From Platerodrilus igneus (lineage: Eukaryota > Arthropoda > Insecta > Coleoptera > Lycidae): a DNA stretch of 64,000 nucleotides. Position 1 is the stretch's first letter. Each line of letters opens with the position of its first letter. The position numbers were made by a program, and so were the translations under genes. This document shows positions 36,491 to 46,956 of this stretch, piece by piece. The notes beneath the pieces were generated by a model. That model was given only the letters and a program-made list of their open reading frames with translations, did not search any database and was not told the DNA's origin. The stretch spans positions 1,302,001 to 1,366,000 of the forward strand of contig JARFIW010001090.1 of NCBI GenBank assembly GCA_036346225.1. The letters run 5' to 3'.

Positions 36491-36661
36491 AGTTACTACC
36501 TTGTTGAGAGGAAATCTTGTTTAAAAAGAGAAACTTTTATAAAATACTTCTATTTACAAATTATTGAATATTTTAACCTAACTATTTACAGTTAAAGAAA
36601 AATCTCACTAAATATTTTTTACAACTTAAAATTTAACTATTGATAAATAAAAAAGTATTTA

Positions 36662-36871
36662 TTAACTCCCATTCTTGAAGTATCTGCAGCTCCCTGGCAG
36701 CCAGTTCCTCTGTTTTTGTTTTATCATTTCTAGTTCCAAATCTAGCCGACACAGTATTTTCTCTCCACGCTTTTTAAATGCATTAAGCAACTCCACAGTG
36801 TCCTCTTCATTGGATTTGTCATCCTCACAACAAACAGTCATAACCGATCCAGGACATAACCTTTCATAACT
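36662..36871 (-). other. Possible terminal exon of an unidentified protein
   Basis: From an acceptor-like TTCTAG just right of 36871, the minus strand is open for about 68 codons, ending with tandem TAA stops at 36662. The peptide is mixed-charge and coding-like, with CCEDDKSNEEDTVELLNAF, KRGEKILCRLDLELE and a C-terminal WLPGSCRYFKNGS. I do not recognise the family. It could be a last exon of a host gene or the tail of a transposon protein. No start codon context is needed if it is an internal/terminal exon. Confidence 0.35.
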
Positions 36872-37880
36872 CTAGAACCTTCACTTTATTTTTGCTCAAT
36901 GATAAGTTGCTAGTAACTAATAATTATGCAAGAGATCTGATCGAATACATAAAGTATTTATATTAAATAAGAAACGGGTCTGTTAGAAAAATTAAAAATT
37001 TGCCTCGTTTTCTGAAAAAAATTGCAAATGAAAATTTTATATTCAGCCATGCAATTTATTTTAATGAATAAAAAACAGTATGTAAGCAAATTTAGTGGTG
37101 CTCTCAGCAAAATAGTGAATTTGGTGAATTTTTTATAGTTAATCATGCAAGGTATGCATATTAAAAGAAATAGTAAAACTGTCAGCAAGATTTCGAATTT
37201 GCTTTATTTCCTAAAAAAATTGCAAATGTGTAATTTTATAGCTAACCATAAAATACATTTTCATTAAAAAAGAAACAAAATGTTAGCAAAAAAAAATAGT
37301 CGTGCAAACAAGATTGCGCCTAGCAAAAATAGGTACTGGAAGCAAAATTTCGAACAAGTATTTATTTTCCATAAACAAGAGGATAAATTATTAAGGTCAT
37401 ATAAAAGGCCCAAAGTCGCTTCTGTATTGTTCTCGTATTAAACGCAGTTCGTAAGCCATATTGCAGCATCTTGACAATGAGAAAATTCCTGATGATGCAT
37501 GACCCATGTTTTAAAGATGTAATGTACTCGGGTGTTATTATATACAAACTTCTTGCGATGTAAACGCAGGTAAATTTAATTGATTCATTGTAGAACAACG
37601 CATAAAAAAGTTTCAATTCACTGTAGTCGACTACAATTACTAAATTATTTAAAACTCATTTAATATTTTACACCACGATTAAGGTGTGGTTGATTTTGAA
37701 AGTACTAGATTTATCTACAGTTAACTAAAACGAAGATTACAACACCAGCAACAACGTAAAAGTCGCATGATTGCTAGACAATTGTATTAAATTATCAAAT
37801 ACGATTTTGAGGTTCAGTTAGATTTTTATATATTACTTTATTTATATACAGAGCAATTGAAGTGAAGGAATACGTTATTA
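36872..37880. other. AT-rich DNA with weak internal repetition
   Basis: Around 36985, 37110 and 37190, blocks such as AAAATTGCAAATG, TTTTATA.(T/C)..CCAT and TTAGCAAA recur, suggesting a decayed short repeat. Nothing else is recognised. Confidence 0.35.
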
Positions 37881-37884
37881 AAAA

Positions 37885-38153
37885 AAATTTGATCCAGAAC
37901 TTATTATTATAAAATCATACTACGAAAAGGAAAATGAACCACTTTTTAATCCTAAAGATTTACGAAGTATTGTGCCATTAGTAGTCATAGATTGTTCTAG
38001 ACAAAACAAAGCGTTAAAATCTGGTACTGTCGATATTAGATTAGAATTTGAAACTAGCAGAAACGTTTTACCAGATACATCTTGTCATTGCCTTATACTT
38101 CATGACAAGATAGTCAAATACAATCCGCTCTCAAACAGCATAAAACTATTATA
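37885..38153 (+). pseudogene. C-terminal fragment resembling double-jelly-roll-like (DJR-like) domain proteins
   Basis: The plus-strand frame runs from about 37885 to a TAA at 38151-38153, about 88 codons. It contains PLVVIDCSRQNKALKSG, VDIRLEFETS and CHCLILHDKIVKYNPLS. This pattern is typical, as I recall it, of the end of insect DJR-like proteins linked to Polinton/adintovirus-type elements, whose double jelly roll is a capsid fold. The upstream frame is closed by a stop, so only the C-terminus remains. It abuts the 177-bp satellite. Assignment is from memory of the family pattern. Confidence 0.45.
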
Positions 38154-38164
38154 ATTACTCTATT

Positions 38165-39705
38165 ACTGTACCTTTTTCAGAAACTGCGTATCAGGCCTTA
38201 TTGAGCAAGGATCCCGCTTTAAAGTCACCTTTGAAAATGTCGCGAATTCCTTACCTAGCTTAAAATATTTCCTTTCAAAGTTAGAGAGTTTTAGAAATAT
38301 GCTGTCTAAGGTTTTGTTAAAAGGCGAATATTTCCCTAAAGATGGCACCTTTTTTAGAAACTGCGTATCAGACTTTATTAAGCAAGGATGCTGCTTCAAA
38401 GTCACTTTTGAAAATGTCGCGGATTCCTTGCCTAACCTAAGACATTTCCCTTCAAAGTTACAGGATTTAGAAATATGCTGTGTAAGGTTTTGTTAAAAGG
38501 CGAATATTTCCCTGAAGATGGCACCTTTCTCAGAAACTGCATATCAGGCCTTATTAAGCAAAGATGCCGCTTCAAAGTCACCTTTGAAAATGTCGCGGAT
38601 TCCTTACCTAACCTAAGATATTTCTTTTCAAAGTTAGAGAATTTTAGAAATATGCTGTGTAAGGTTTTGTTAAAAGGCGAATATTCCCCTGAAGATGGCA
38701 CCTTTTTTAGAAACTGCGTATCAGGCCTTATTAAGCAAGGATGCCGCTTGAAAGTCACTTTAAAAATGTCGCGGTTTCCTTACCTAACTTAAGATATTTT
38801 CCTTCGAAGTTAGAGGATTTTAGAAATATGCTGTGTAAGGTTTTGTTAAAAGGCGAATATTCCTGAAGATGCCACCTTTTTTAGAAACTGCGTATCAGGC
38901 CTTATTAAGCAAAGATGCCGCTTCAAAGTCACCTTTGATAATGTCGCAGATTCCTTACCTAACCTAAAAAATGTCCTTTCAAAGTTAGAGAGTTTTAAGT
39001 AACACATTATATAAGGTTTTGGTCAAAGACGAATACTGCCTTGAAGAAGGAACCTTTTTAGAAACTGCGTATTGGGGTTTTTCAAGCAAAAATGCCGCTT
39101 CAAAAGCAATGTTGAAAATGTCAAGGATACCTTACCTAATCTAAGAAATTTCTTTTCAGAGTTAGAAAATTTTTAGTAATACACTATGTAAGGTTTTGTT
39201 CAAAGGCTTATATTTGTCTGAAGGGGAAAGCTTTTCAAAAACTGCGTATCAGGTCTTAGTAAGCAAGAACGGCGCTTCCAAAGCGGCTTTGAAAATGTTT
39301 AGGACTCCTTGCATCACCTAAAAAATTTCCTTTCAAAGTTAGAGAATTGTTAGTAATGTATTACGTAAGGTTGAGGTCAAAGCGAATATTGCCTTGAAGA
39401 AGGCAATTTTAGAAAAAGTGCGTATTGGGCCTTATTAATCAAGAATGGCGCTTCAAAAGTGCCGTTAAAAATGTTGAGGATTCCTTATCTAACCTAAAAG
39501 ATTTCCTTTCAAAGTTAGAGAATTTTTAGTAATAAATTATGTAAGGTTTTGGTTAAACGCAAATATTGCTCTGAAGAAAAACATTTTTAAAATACTGCGT
39601 ATCAGGCTGCATTAACAAGAATGCCGCTTCAAAAGGTGTTAAAAATGTCTAGAATTTCTTACCTAACTTAAGAAATTTCCTTTCAAAGTTAGATAATTTT
39701 TATTA
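38165..39705. repeat. 177-bp satellite, about nine units
   Basis: The anchor AAACTGCGTATCAG recurs at 38181, 38358, 38534, 38711, 38885, 39062 and 39239, then decayed near 39415 and 39591. Spacing is 174-177 bp. Each unit also has GCCGCTTCAAAGTCACC, TCGCGGATTCCTTACC, TTTCAAAGTTAGAGA and GTAAGGTTTTGTTAAA. Since 177 is 59 codons, plus and minus frames (38299-38792; 38163-38758) stay open across units. Later units lose phase. I treat these frames as by-products. Confidence 0.93.
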
Positions 39706-39777
39706 AAATATCATGGACGGAGCCAGTTAAGTTATAGGCTGAGAGCGATTTTGGGAAGAGGCTGAAAGTGATGTTGA

Positions 39778-40315
39778 ATGACTCAAGAGGAGGGCGAGAT
39801 GTCGAGAAAAGAACCTGCGCCAACGGCGGTTACGTTGGAGGAGTCGAAGCCCTTTGTAGATGTTGTTGTGCTGGAACTGCACCCAACATCGAGAAACCGG
39901 CGCAAGACGTCAACTAGCAGTAATGGAAGCGTTGCTGCTAGCGACTTCGACAAGCTAGACCTTTTGATGTTTAGGGCAAGAAAACCGCATACTGTCATCT
40001 GACGAGATATTCGACGACCTCCGCTACGACAATGGGAAGGTGATTCGTAACGCCGCAGACGAATTCTGGGACGTTGCGAATCAACTAATTGGTATGGTCA
40101 ACCAATGCGACTTTGCGTAGAGTATGATGAAAAAGCTAGAGTTGTGATATTAAATCCAGCCGATATGAGGGCTGTTTCAGAACAGCAGGATTCCAGGAAT
40201 CAGGGAGCGTCAGTTCCGGGCAAGGCATTGTACAGTGCTACAGCTGTGGAAGCTACGTTGACGTTTGCAGCCCGTGTTAACGCCAAACCGGGCCAAAAAT
40301 GGAAGTTACGGTAAT
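39778..40315 (+). pseudogene. Degenerate gag/ORF1-like remnant, perhaps of a LINE
   Basis: An open frame from ATG 39778 to 40002 encodes a charged, serine/threonine-rich peptide. After frame changes the region continues to a cysteine motif, QCYSCGSY...CSPC (about 40228-40275), like a CCHC knuckle with a lost histidine. GC content is higher than in the surroundings. Knuckles like this occur in ORF1 of Jockey/R1-type LINEs and in LTR gag. The LINE fragment at 41089 on the same strand favours the former. Confidence 0.35.
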
Positions 40316-41088
40316 CCGTGTGGTCAATAATAAAGTAAAGTAAAGTAAGTAAGAAACCGTAAGCCCGCACCGAGCAGTACGACAAAGGTAATAGAAAGAA
40401 ATATGCAGTACAAGCGAAGAAAGTCGTAGGATGGAGTGGGTCATAATGAAAGAAACAAGAAACCGCAAGAAAAAATTTATTCATAAACCTCTAACTAAAA
40501 TCAAGCAGGATACGAAAACGAACATTTACGTAACTTCCAGTTAAAGCAGGATACTTAAAAAACTTTAACTCGCGTAGAAAATAACATTTAGCCAAAATAT
40601 ATCCGAAGGATTTACAAAATAAATAAAAAAATAATTGATCGCAAAAATAATGTATACCGGGAACTTTTTACGCTATAAGCGCGTACCTTCCACCGGTCGA
40701 CTCGCGGCGCGAAAACGCACAAACAGAAGGTTTAGTAAATCAAATGAAAATCGTGCTAAGAAAACTTGGGCGAATCTAAAAAATAGCCATTGGTCGGGAT
40801 TTTAATGCCTAGTCCCCATTTTGAAATAGTCCGATCCGTTTGTGATTGGGAATTGAGGCCGGTTGAGGTCACGCTCTCTGAGCACAAATTAATAACTTGA
40901 GATGTTAATGTCGGAACACGCGTAAACGAGCAAATCACTATTTTTCTGCTGTTTTGTAATAAAAAAGCAAATTGGGAACCGAGGTCGCTAGTTAAGAAAA
41001 AGCTGTGAGAAAGATCAATCCAACAGTGGGAGGAGAGGTGTAACAACGCTGCCACGTTTAGGTTGACACAATAGAAGCTAAAAGTAAG
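40316..41088. other. Intervening DNA between two LINE-like fragments
   Basis: Contains a short TAAAG/TAAG run near 40335-40350. No coding domain recognised. It may be the scar of an internal deletion or unrelated DNA. Confidence 0.35.
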
Positions 41089-41395
41089 ATGGTGGTGAAG
41101 ATCGATCCTAAGATAGTGCAGCTAGTAACAGAGCACGGGGCACTGGAAACCTACCTGAGAAGATCCAGATTGACTGAGAACGACCGAATAACCGCTGCGA
41201 ATGCGGCGAGGGCGCAAAAAGTGCTGAGCACATGCTATTTGACTGCCCACTCGAGATGGTTAACAGATTGTTGGCTGATAGGAAACTAGCTGTCGAGTGG
41301 TTGGTATGGCCCAAGAGCTTGGAAAAGGTTTAGAGAGTGGCTAACAAAGGGTGTTCTGGATAGCCTTGAAAAGCTTGAGTCAATTATACTTTGAA
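41089..41395 (+). pseudogene. C-terminal end of a Jockey/R1-type LINE ORF2
   Basis: The frame from 41089 reads QLVTEHGALETYLRRSRLTENDR, the typical pre-zinc-finger segment of insect LINE ORF2. After a one-frame shift near 41185 it continues CECGEGAKSAEHMLFDCP, the conserved C-C-H-C motif of these proteins, and ends with TAG near 41330. RT and endonuclease are missing. The sequence ends in AT-rich DNA with an AATAAA near 41425. Confidence 0.65.
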
Positions 41396-41399
41396 TCTT

Positions 41400-42500
41400 T
41401 TAAGAATTAAATTGTTCGCATGCAATAAAATTGTCAAATACAGTAGGAATTGAACGAATTAAAATAACACCTGGGATCGAACGTCGTAGGAACCTACATA
41501 GCGATCACAACACAATTCACCTACCCCTATGCCTACACCTCCGCCATGAAGTATCGCAACTTGCATCTACTAATCACGACGATGACCTCAAAGATAGAGG
41601 TGTCTAAATAAGACTGCGACTAGGACACTCCCGATACGACGTATCGCCCTGAGGAATTGACATCTCAAATCCTCCAAATCGATAATTGCTTATTTCTTGT
41701 CCGTATATCTAAAACATTACTTACTTTATTGATGTGATCAAGCTTGCATTTTTTCGGAACAATAAAGACCTCATTCTTTTTTTTTGTGTATGCGTGGTCG
41801 AACCATCCTGGAAAGTAGTCCACAAATGGGAATAGTAGACGTAGTTAGACGTAATTCAAACACAACCAGTAGGCCTACGCAATTTATTAAAGTAGACGAG
41901 CATCACTCTTGGAATAATAGAATGAGTATCGCAAAAAAGTACATGCAAGAACAAACTGCAGAATCAAATTGAACTCGTTTTATCGTAAGAATTAAATTCA
42001 ATCCCAACGTTATCAAACACACAGGTGTTAATAGAAACTCGAAACAAACTTTATCAGAAAAGTGCGATCCATTACTCCAACGAGTCCTTAGGTTTGGGTA
42101 TTATAAGAATTAATCACACTCTATCGTCAGATGTATCAAGCCGACGGATACTTGAAACAAGGTACCGATTATTTAACTTATAGAAGAACTTTCCATCTCG
42201 CAGCAAATGGGTTTAAATGAAATTGTAGTAAAGTGTACTTATAGTCGTAATGTCTAATATACAGGGTGGTGTATGAGTATCAAAAGCAAAATCTATGCGA
42301 ATGAATAATTATATGAAATGGGGTAAGGTTTAGTACACTGCCGAAGGGAGACGTATCAAATTTTCATAAAGCTTTTGGTCACTTGAGCGTGGTACACTTT
42401 TCGCAGATGAGAGTCTCACTACCTCATTCTCAGCCTTGATGTTAAGGCTCCGTAACTTTTTTGGTCATGGTCTGCTATGATCTGCAAAATGTTCAAGACC
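41400..42500. other. Intergenic DNA
   Basis: A small open frame at 41784-41972 is unrecognised. CAGGGTGGTGTATGAG near 42261 resembles the CAGGGTGG start at 22343 and may be another transposon terminus. No gene supported. Confidence 0.35.
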
Positions 42501-42509
42501 TAACCTCCT

Positions 42510-43570
42510 AATGTGACAATCAATGCAATTGCGATTTTACCATCGTTTCAGTCGTTGGCTTTCGCAGCAGCCTCGATTTGTTTAAAATACGTCTGCCAAG
42601 GCGACTTTCCATCAAGTGCGGAAGGTTTTACTCTGAACCTTGACGTCTGTTTGCATTCTCTGGCAACCTTAAATACAGGAACGTGTTGTTGTATTACCGG
42701 CACTGAGACCTTTGGTGCTTGCATTCTTAGAGTATTACTTCGTTTTTCCGTATCCAAAACCTTTTCTTTCATTTTGCGCGAGTTCTTTAACAATTTTTCA
42801 GAAAATTTTGCTTCCAGTTCCTACGAGCTTTCTAATAACCTGAAAACTTGTTTCCAATTTTCGTAAACTGCCGGAACATTTGGCGTCCAGTGCTTGCAGA
42901 CTCTTTGAACATTTCTTTTCTAGATTTTCCGCAGATTTAACATTTTCTTATATAAATTCCTCTTTTAATTACCCAACCGCTATTGAGCTTTTTGTAGATT
43001 CCTGTATAAACTTCTCTTTCAATTGTTTCACGGCTTTCGCGTTTTGGTCTAATTGCGCTGCCTAGTTCGCAGGTGGCTTTGTGGCTTAGTTGTTATGTGT
43101 GTGACTACTATGCCCAAGGTTCTGGGCCCGAATCCCGACACGATCCGCTTAAAAAATGTTAGGCGAGCATTTTTCACAAAAATACGCCCTCGTTCGGATG
43201 AGAGGTAAAATGGGGGTCTCATGTGTGAGTGTTTCACGCACGTAAAAGGTCCTTACTTTGCTTGGAACAGCAAGGATTTGGTAAAATTCAGAATTTTCAG
43301 GTAAAAAACTCTCTTTATGGCTAATGTAGTACCTTAGCATTGGAAATTCAAATATAGTGCCTAGCTCGCACAGTTATGGTTTTATTTCTCCGTGTGTTCT
43401 TGTAATTTCTCTGAAAAACTCGCATCACTTTTGTTTAATGTAACCGACAAGCTTGGAAAGTTTTGGTCTTGTTTTTCTGCATTTTCAGCCAAGCTCTATG
43501 CAGTGCTTGATTTGAAGTCCTTCATAAAAGTCAAAATTATGCTAACTGCGTATAACAGGCATGCAAATAG
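42510..43570 (-). pseudogene. gag: Gag fragment of another LTR retrotransposon, interrupted by a SINE
   Basis: The minus frame at 42548-42793 includes KPSALDGKSPWQTYFKQIEAAAKAND, the capsid start common to a widespread class of animal Ty3/gypsy gags (pattern K-P-x-x-DG-x-x-W-x-x-Y-x-x-Q/x-E-x-x-A). To the right, the minus-strand translation is rich in charged, helix-forming residues with several stops, interrupted at 43059-43370 by a SINE. No pol was seen next to it. Confidence 0.5.
43072..43357 (+). mobile_element. tRNA-derived SINE, complete copy (286 bp)
   Basis: Flanked by a 13-bp target duplication with one mismatch (TGCCTAGTTCGCA at 43059-43071, TGCCTAGCTCGCA at 43358-43370). The head has a pol III A box, TGGCTTAGTTGT, and a B box, GGCCCGAATCCC. 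The body matches 46126-46382 (inverted) block for block: GACACG, AAAATGTTAGGC, CATTTTTCACAAAAATAC, CCCTCGTTCG, CTTGCTTGGAACAGCAAGG and GCATTGGAAA. It is inserted into the gag relic. The short open frames in it are artefacts. Confidence 0.88.
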
Positions 43571-45268
43571 AAACCGCTCAAGAGTTTTTGAATCCCACCG
43601 CTGCCACCAGTGTAACAAAAACTCCATTTACAATAACAAAAGTTTTTTATTTTCAAAGATATTAGACGAGCCTGCTCATCAACTCTTGGCTAAAGTAAAA
43701 TTTCTAAAAGCTTTTGCAATAATTTCTTGTGCTTTATTTCATATTTAAAAAATAATTCACGGCCTTAATACTTTAAAACCTCTTCAGTTCCTACTTATTT
43801 AAATTTACGTTTGCTGCATTCCTATAAATTTAACCTCGTAGATAGGCAACCAACTGTACTTGTCCTTTATTGTATTCAAGGTCTGCACGTTTATGTTTAT
43901 ACTCCGGTTTCTCATCTTACACAAAATCTTGAACACGCAAGCTTCGAGTGTGAAATGGTTTTTCTCGGCATTCATAAGTAGCGTTGAATTTTAAAAACAG
44001 TTTGTGGCATAAAATATAATTTTGTGAGATGTAATTTAAGAATGTATTAGTTTGGTGTTGTTAGAAGTTTTGTTGGATGAAACAAAATGCGTGCATTTTA
44101 GTAAAAGTTGTGGTTCACGTTCAACAACAAATGATATTTTTCTCTATCGTTTTGTTTATCTTATATGACACCGACAATTTTAGTAATCTTTCCAAAAGCA
44201 AGTGTTCGTTTGGTGTTTTGAACATAAAAACAATTTTAAGTGAGATATAACTGATCGCCAGTGTTGCCAAGCAGTTTTTAATCATATAACAACAGGTGGA
44301 ATATGAAGTGACGGACAACGTTTAAAATTGTGGATTATTATGGTAAGCAAGTGATTGTTTTGTTTACATTTATATACATGACGTTTCTTTTATAGCAACA
44401 AATAAAGGTGTTGTGATTTTTGTTGTATAATCTTTTAAAAGGTGACTGCATTGAAGACTGAATCAACCGCAAAATACTATAATTAAAAATATTGAACATT
44501 AAGATGAATGTTTGGAAATGAATAATATGACTAACTTCAACTTGAACTACTGCGTAAAATCCTCCAGAACTAATCGGTATTGAGGTTTGTTTTTTCTTTG
44601 ACCTCACCCATTTTTACCAATAGTTAGCACGACATTCTTTTTTTGTATTTTTGTTGTAGTAATAGGTGCGGACTAGGCACGTTGCTTTTGTTGCTCGCTT
44701 ACTTGTCCGCTTGGTATACCGTAACAAATTTGCTTTCCGAACTAATCACTAACAGTGCAGGTATTATCTTCTTAACACTAAAATAAGATCTTCTTAACTA
44801 ACTTAATCTCGAAGCACTACAATTGATTTATCTAACCACTACAGTATTTTATATGAACGGTTATTTATATGTGCACTTATATCACATCCTTTAAAGCTTT
44901 AAACTGAAGCAAATCATAATAAAACCTTTACATTAGACCTAATCACATTAGACCTAATCTTCAATTAGAACATTGTGACTCATTTTAATCAATGCTGCAA
45001 TTAGAACAACCTTACAACATCAATGGCTGCAAATTTACACATATTTTAATTGCTCCCAAAACCTCTAGTATCTACGAGAATTATGCAAATCGCTTTCTCA
45101 AAATTTCCTACTGTAATCTAAATAACTCCTAAATGTATCTATTGTGGTCATTTAATGCAGTCTTGTACCCATCAATCAACATTTATCCGAAAAGTGTGAG
45201 GCGAGGGGTTACGCAAGATCAGTTAGATAGGAAACACATAGTACTTAATTACTAATGAACTAATTTGT
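43571..45268. other. Intergenic DNA
   Basis: AT-rich unique sequence. No coding, RNA or repeat feature could be supported. Confidence 0.4.
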
Positions 45269-45280
45269 TATGGGAACACC

Positions 45281-46944
45281 TTCATCATCATTATTATCAT
45301 CATTAGGTCTTTATTCCTGGAACTGGTTAGACGAGTACCCTTATTGCTTCCTACTCTGTGCTAACCTACACATTTCTCTGAAAATCCCACACTCTGCATC
45401 TTTCACTATCTGCATGCAATAGTCTGATCTAGATCTACTTCTACCTCTTATTTCCAATCTCTGCTTGTAATATATCCTGCACTATTCCCTAAAAATGCAT
45501 TAGAACATATCCTGCCCTTCTATTTCACCTATTTTTTTTGTTTTCCACAGATATCTTTATTCTCCTACTATTTCTATAACCTCTTTGTTATTAACATTGT
45601 CTGTCTCTGCTATCATCCTCATACATCGGAAGCACAACATTCCAAAAGGCTTCCACCGTTTTTCGGTCTACTTCTCCTACTGGCCATATTTCATAGACGT
45701 ACTGTGCTGTGTTCCACACATATGCTTTCAACAATTTTTGGCCTTGTTTCTATGTTTGTTGTTTTCGAACACAGCCGCTTCATTTTCTTGTTCGATTCCC
45801 CTTCTATTGTATACAAATATATACCCTATTTTTTCAATATTCAGTATGTGAAAAGGGTTAAGCAATTTGCGGCTACCAAAATCCCCCAACACTTGAATAT
45901 TTGCCGAATTAATATGTTTCCAATATATCTTTTTACACAATCAACATTAGTTGAAAATATTTCAAAACCAACACTTAGATGTTTATAATAATCATCAAAT
46001 TTAAGTGTAATTATTTTTTTCGTCATTAGGTTTTTCGTCTTGAAACTGGTTGAACGCGTACCTTCACTTATTTCTATTCTGAGGTAGCCTACACCGTTTA
46101 CTGAAATTTCCACAGCCTAGATACATTACATGTAATTTTCCAATGCTCCACCCGAAGCTACTACATTGGCCAGGAAGCAAGTTGTTTTTACTTGGAAAAT
46201 TTGTAATTTTGACAAACCCTTGCTGTTCCAAGCAAGGTAGGGATATTTAACGTGCGTGAACACTTACACACGGGACCTGCATTTTACCTCCCATTCGAAC
46301 GAGGGTGTATTTTTGTGAAAAATGCTTGCCTAACATTTTTCAAGCGGACCGTGTCGGGGTTTGAACCCGGAATCTTGGGTGTACAGCCTAGATACAGCTC
46401 GATTCCCCTTCTGTTGTATTCTAATTATATGCCCTATTTCACCAAGATTCAGTGGTATGTGAACGGGGTTACACAGCCTGTAGCTACCAAGGATCCCCCA
46501 ACATTAAGACATTTGCCGAATTAATAGTTTTCCAGTAAATCTTTTTGCACATTTAACATTAGTTAAAAATATTTCAAAACCAGTACCTGTAGTTGCTTAT
46601 TATAAACATCACGTTTAAGTACACTTATTTTTTTGTCATTAGGTTTTTCATCTTGGAATTGGTTGGATGCGTACCTCCATTGATTTCTATTCTGAGCTAG
46701 CCTGCACATTTTTCTGAAATTCCCACAGCTTATATCTTTCACTATCTGTGTGCAATAGTCTAACGTAGCTCTACTCTACCTCTCTTTTTTTTATCTCTGC
46801 TTCTAATATATTCCGCGCTATTTCCTCAAGCATTAGTATGTGGCCTATCATCCTATCTCTCCTATTTTTTACTGTTTTCCACATACTTCTTTCTTCCCGT
46901 ACCGTTTCTAGTACCTCTTTGTTCTTAACTTTGTCTGTCCATAA
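45281..46944 (-). mobile_element. 5'-truncated RTE-like LINE copy with tandem 3' end
   Basis: Flanked by a 12-bp duplication with one mismatch (TATGGGAACACC at 45269-45280, TATGGGAATACC at 46945-46956). It corresponds to the 3' part of the LINE at 54413-58735: repeat modules start at 45301, about 46021 and about 46635. The residual C-terminal coding segment (46771-46944) has the VKNRRDRMIGHIL motif. A CAT/ATT trinucleotide stretch at 45281-45300 marks its 3' end. A SINE is inserted in the middle module. Confidence 0.85.
46126..46382 (-). mobile_element. tRNA-derived SINE, 5'-truncated copy, nested in a LINE
   Basis: Flanked by a perfect 14-bp duplication, ACAGCCTAGATACA (46112-46125 and 46383-46396). 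In minus orientation it starts just before the B box (GGTTCAAACCCC) and lacks the A-box region. Removing it and one duplication leaves a LINE module that aligns with 55117-55450, so the SINE is younger than this LINE insertion. Confidence 0.92.
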
Positions 46945-46956
46945 TATGGGAATACC

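Noticed and set aside
38163..38792. Repeat protein gene encoded by the 177-bp satellite
   Set aside because: Frames are open on both strands, lose phase in later units, and lack start or splice signals.
45585..45988. Plus-strand frames rich in L, F and S (also 54509-55003, 60392-60967), looking like membrane proteins
   Set aside because: They are antisense shadows of the RTE-like LINE 3' modules, recurring at homologous positions in each copy.
46252..46524. Similar open frames at 43049-43237 and 46252-46524 as a gene family
   Set aside because: They are the same strand-frame of two copies of a SINE.
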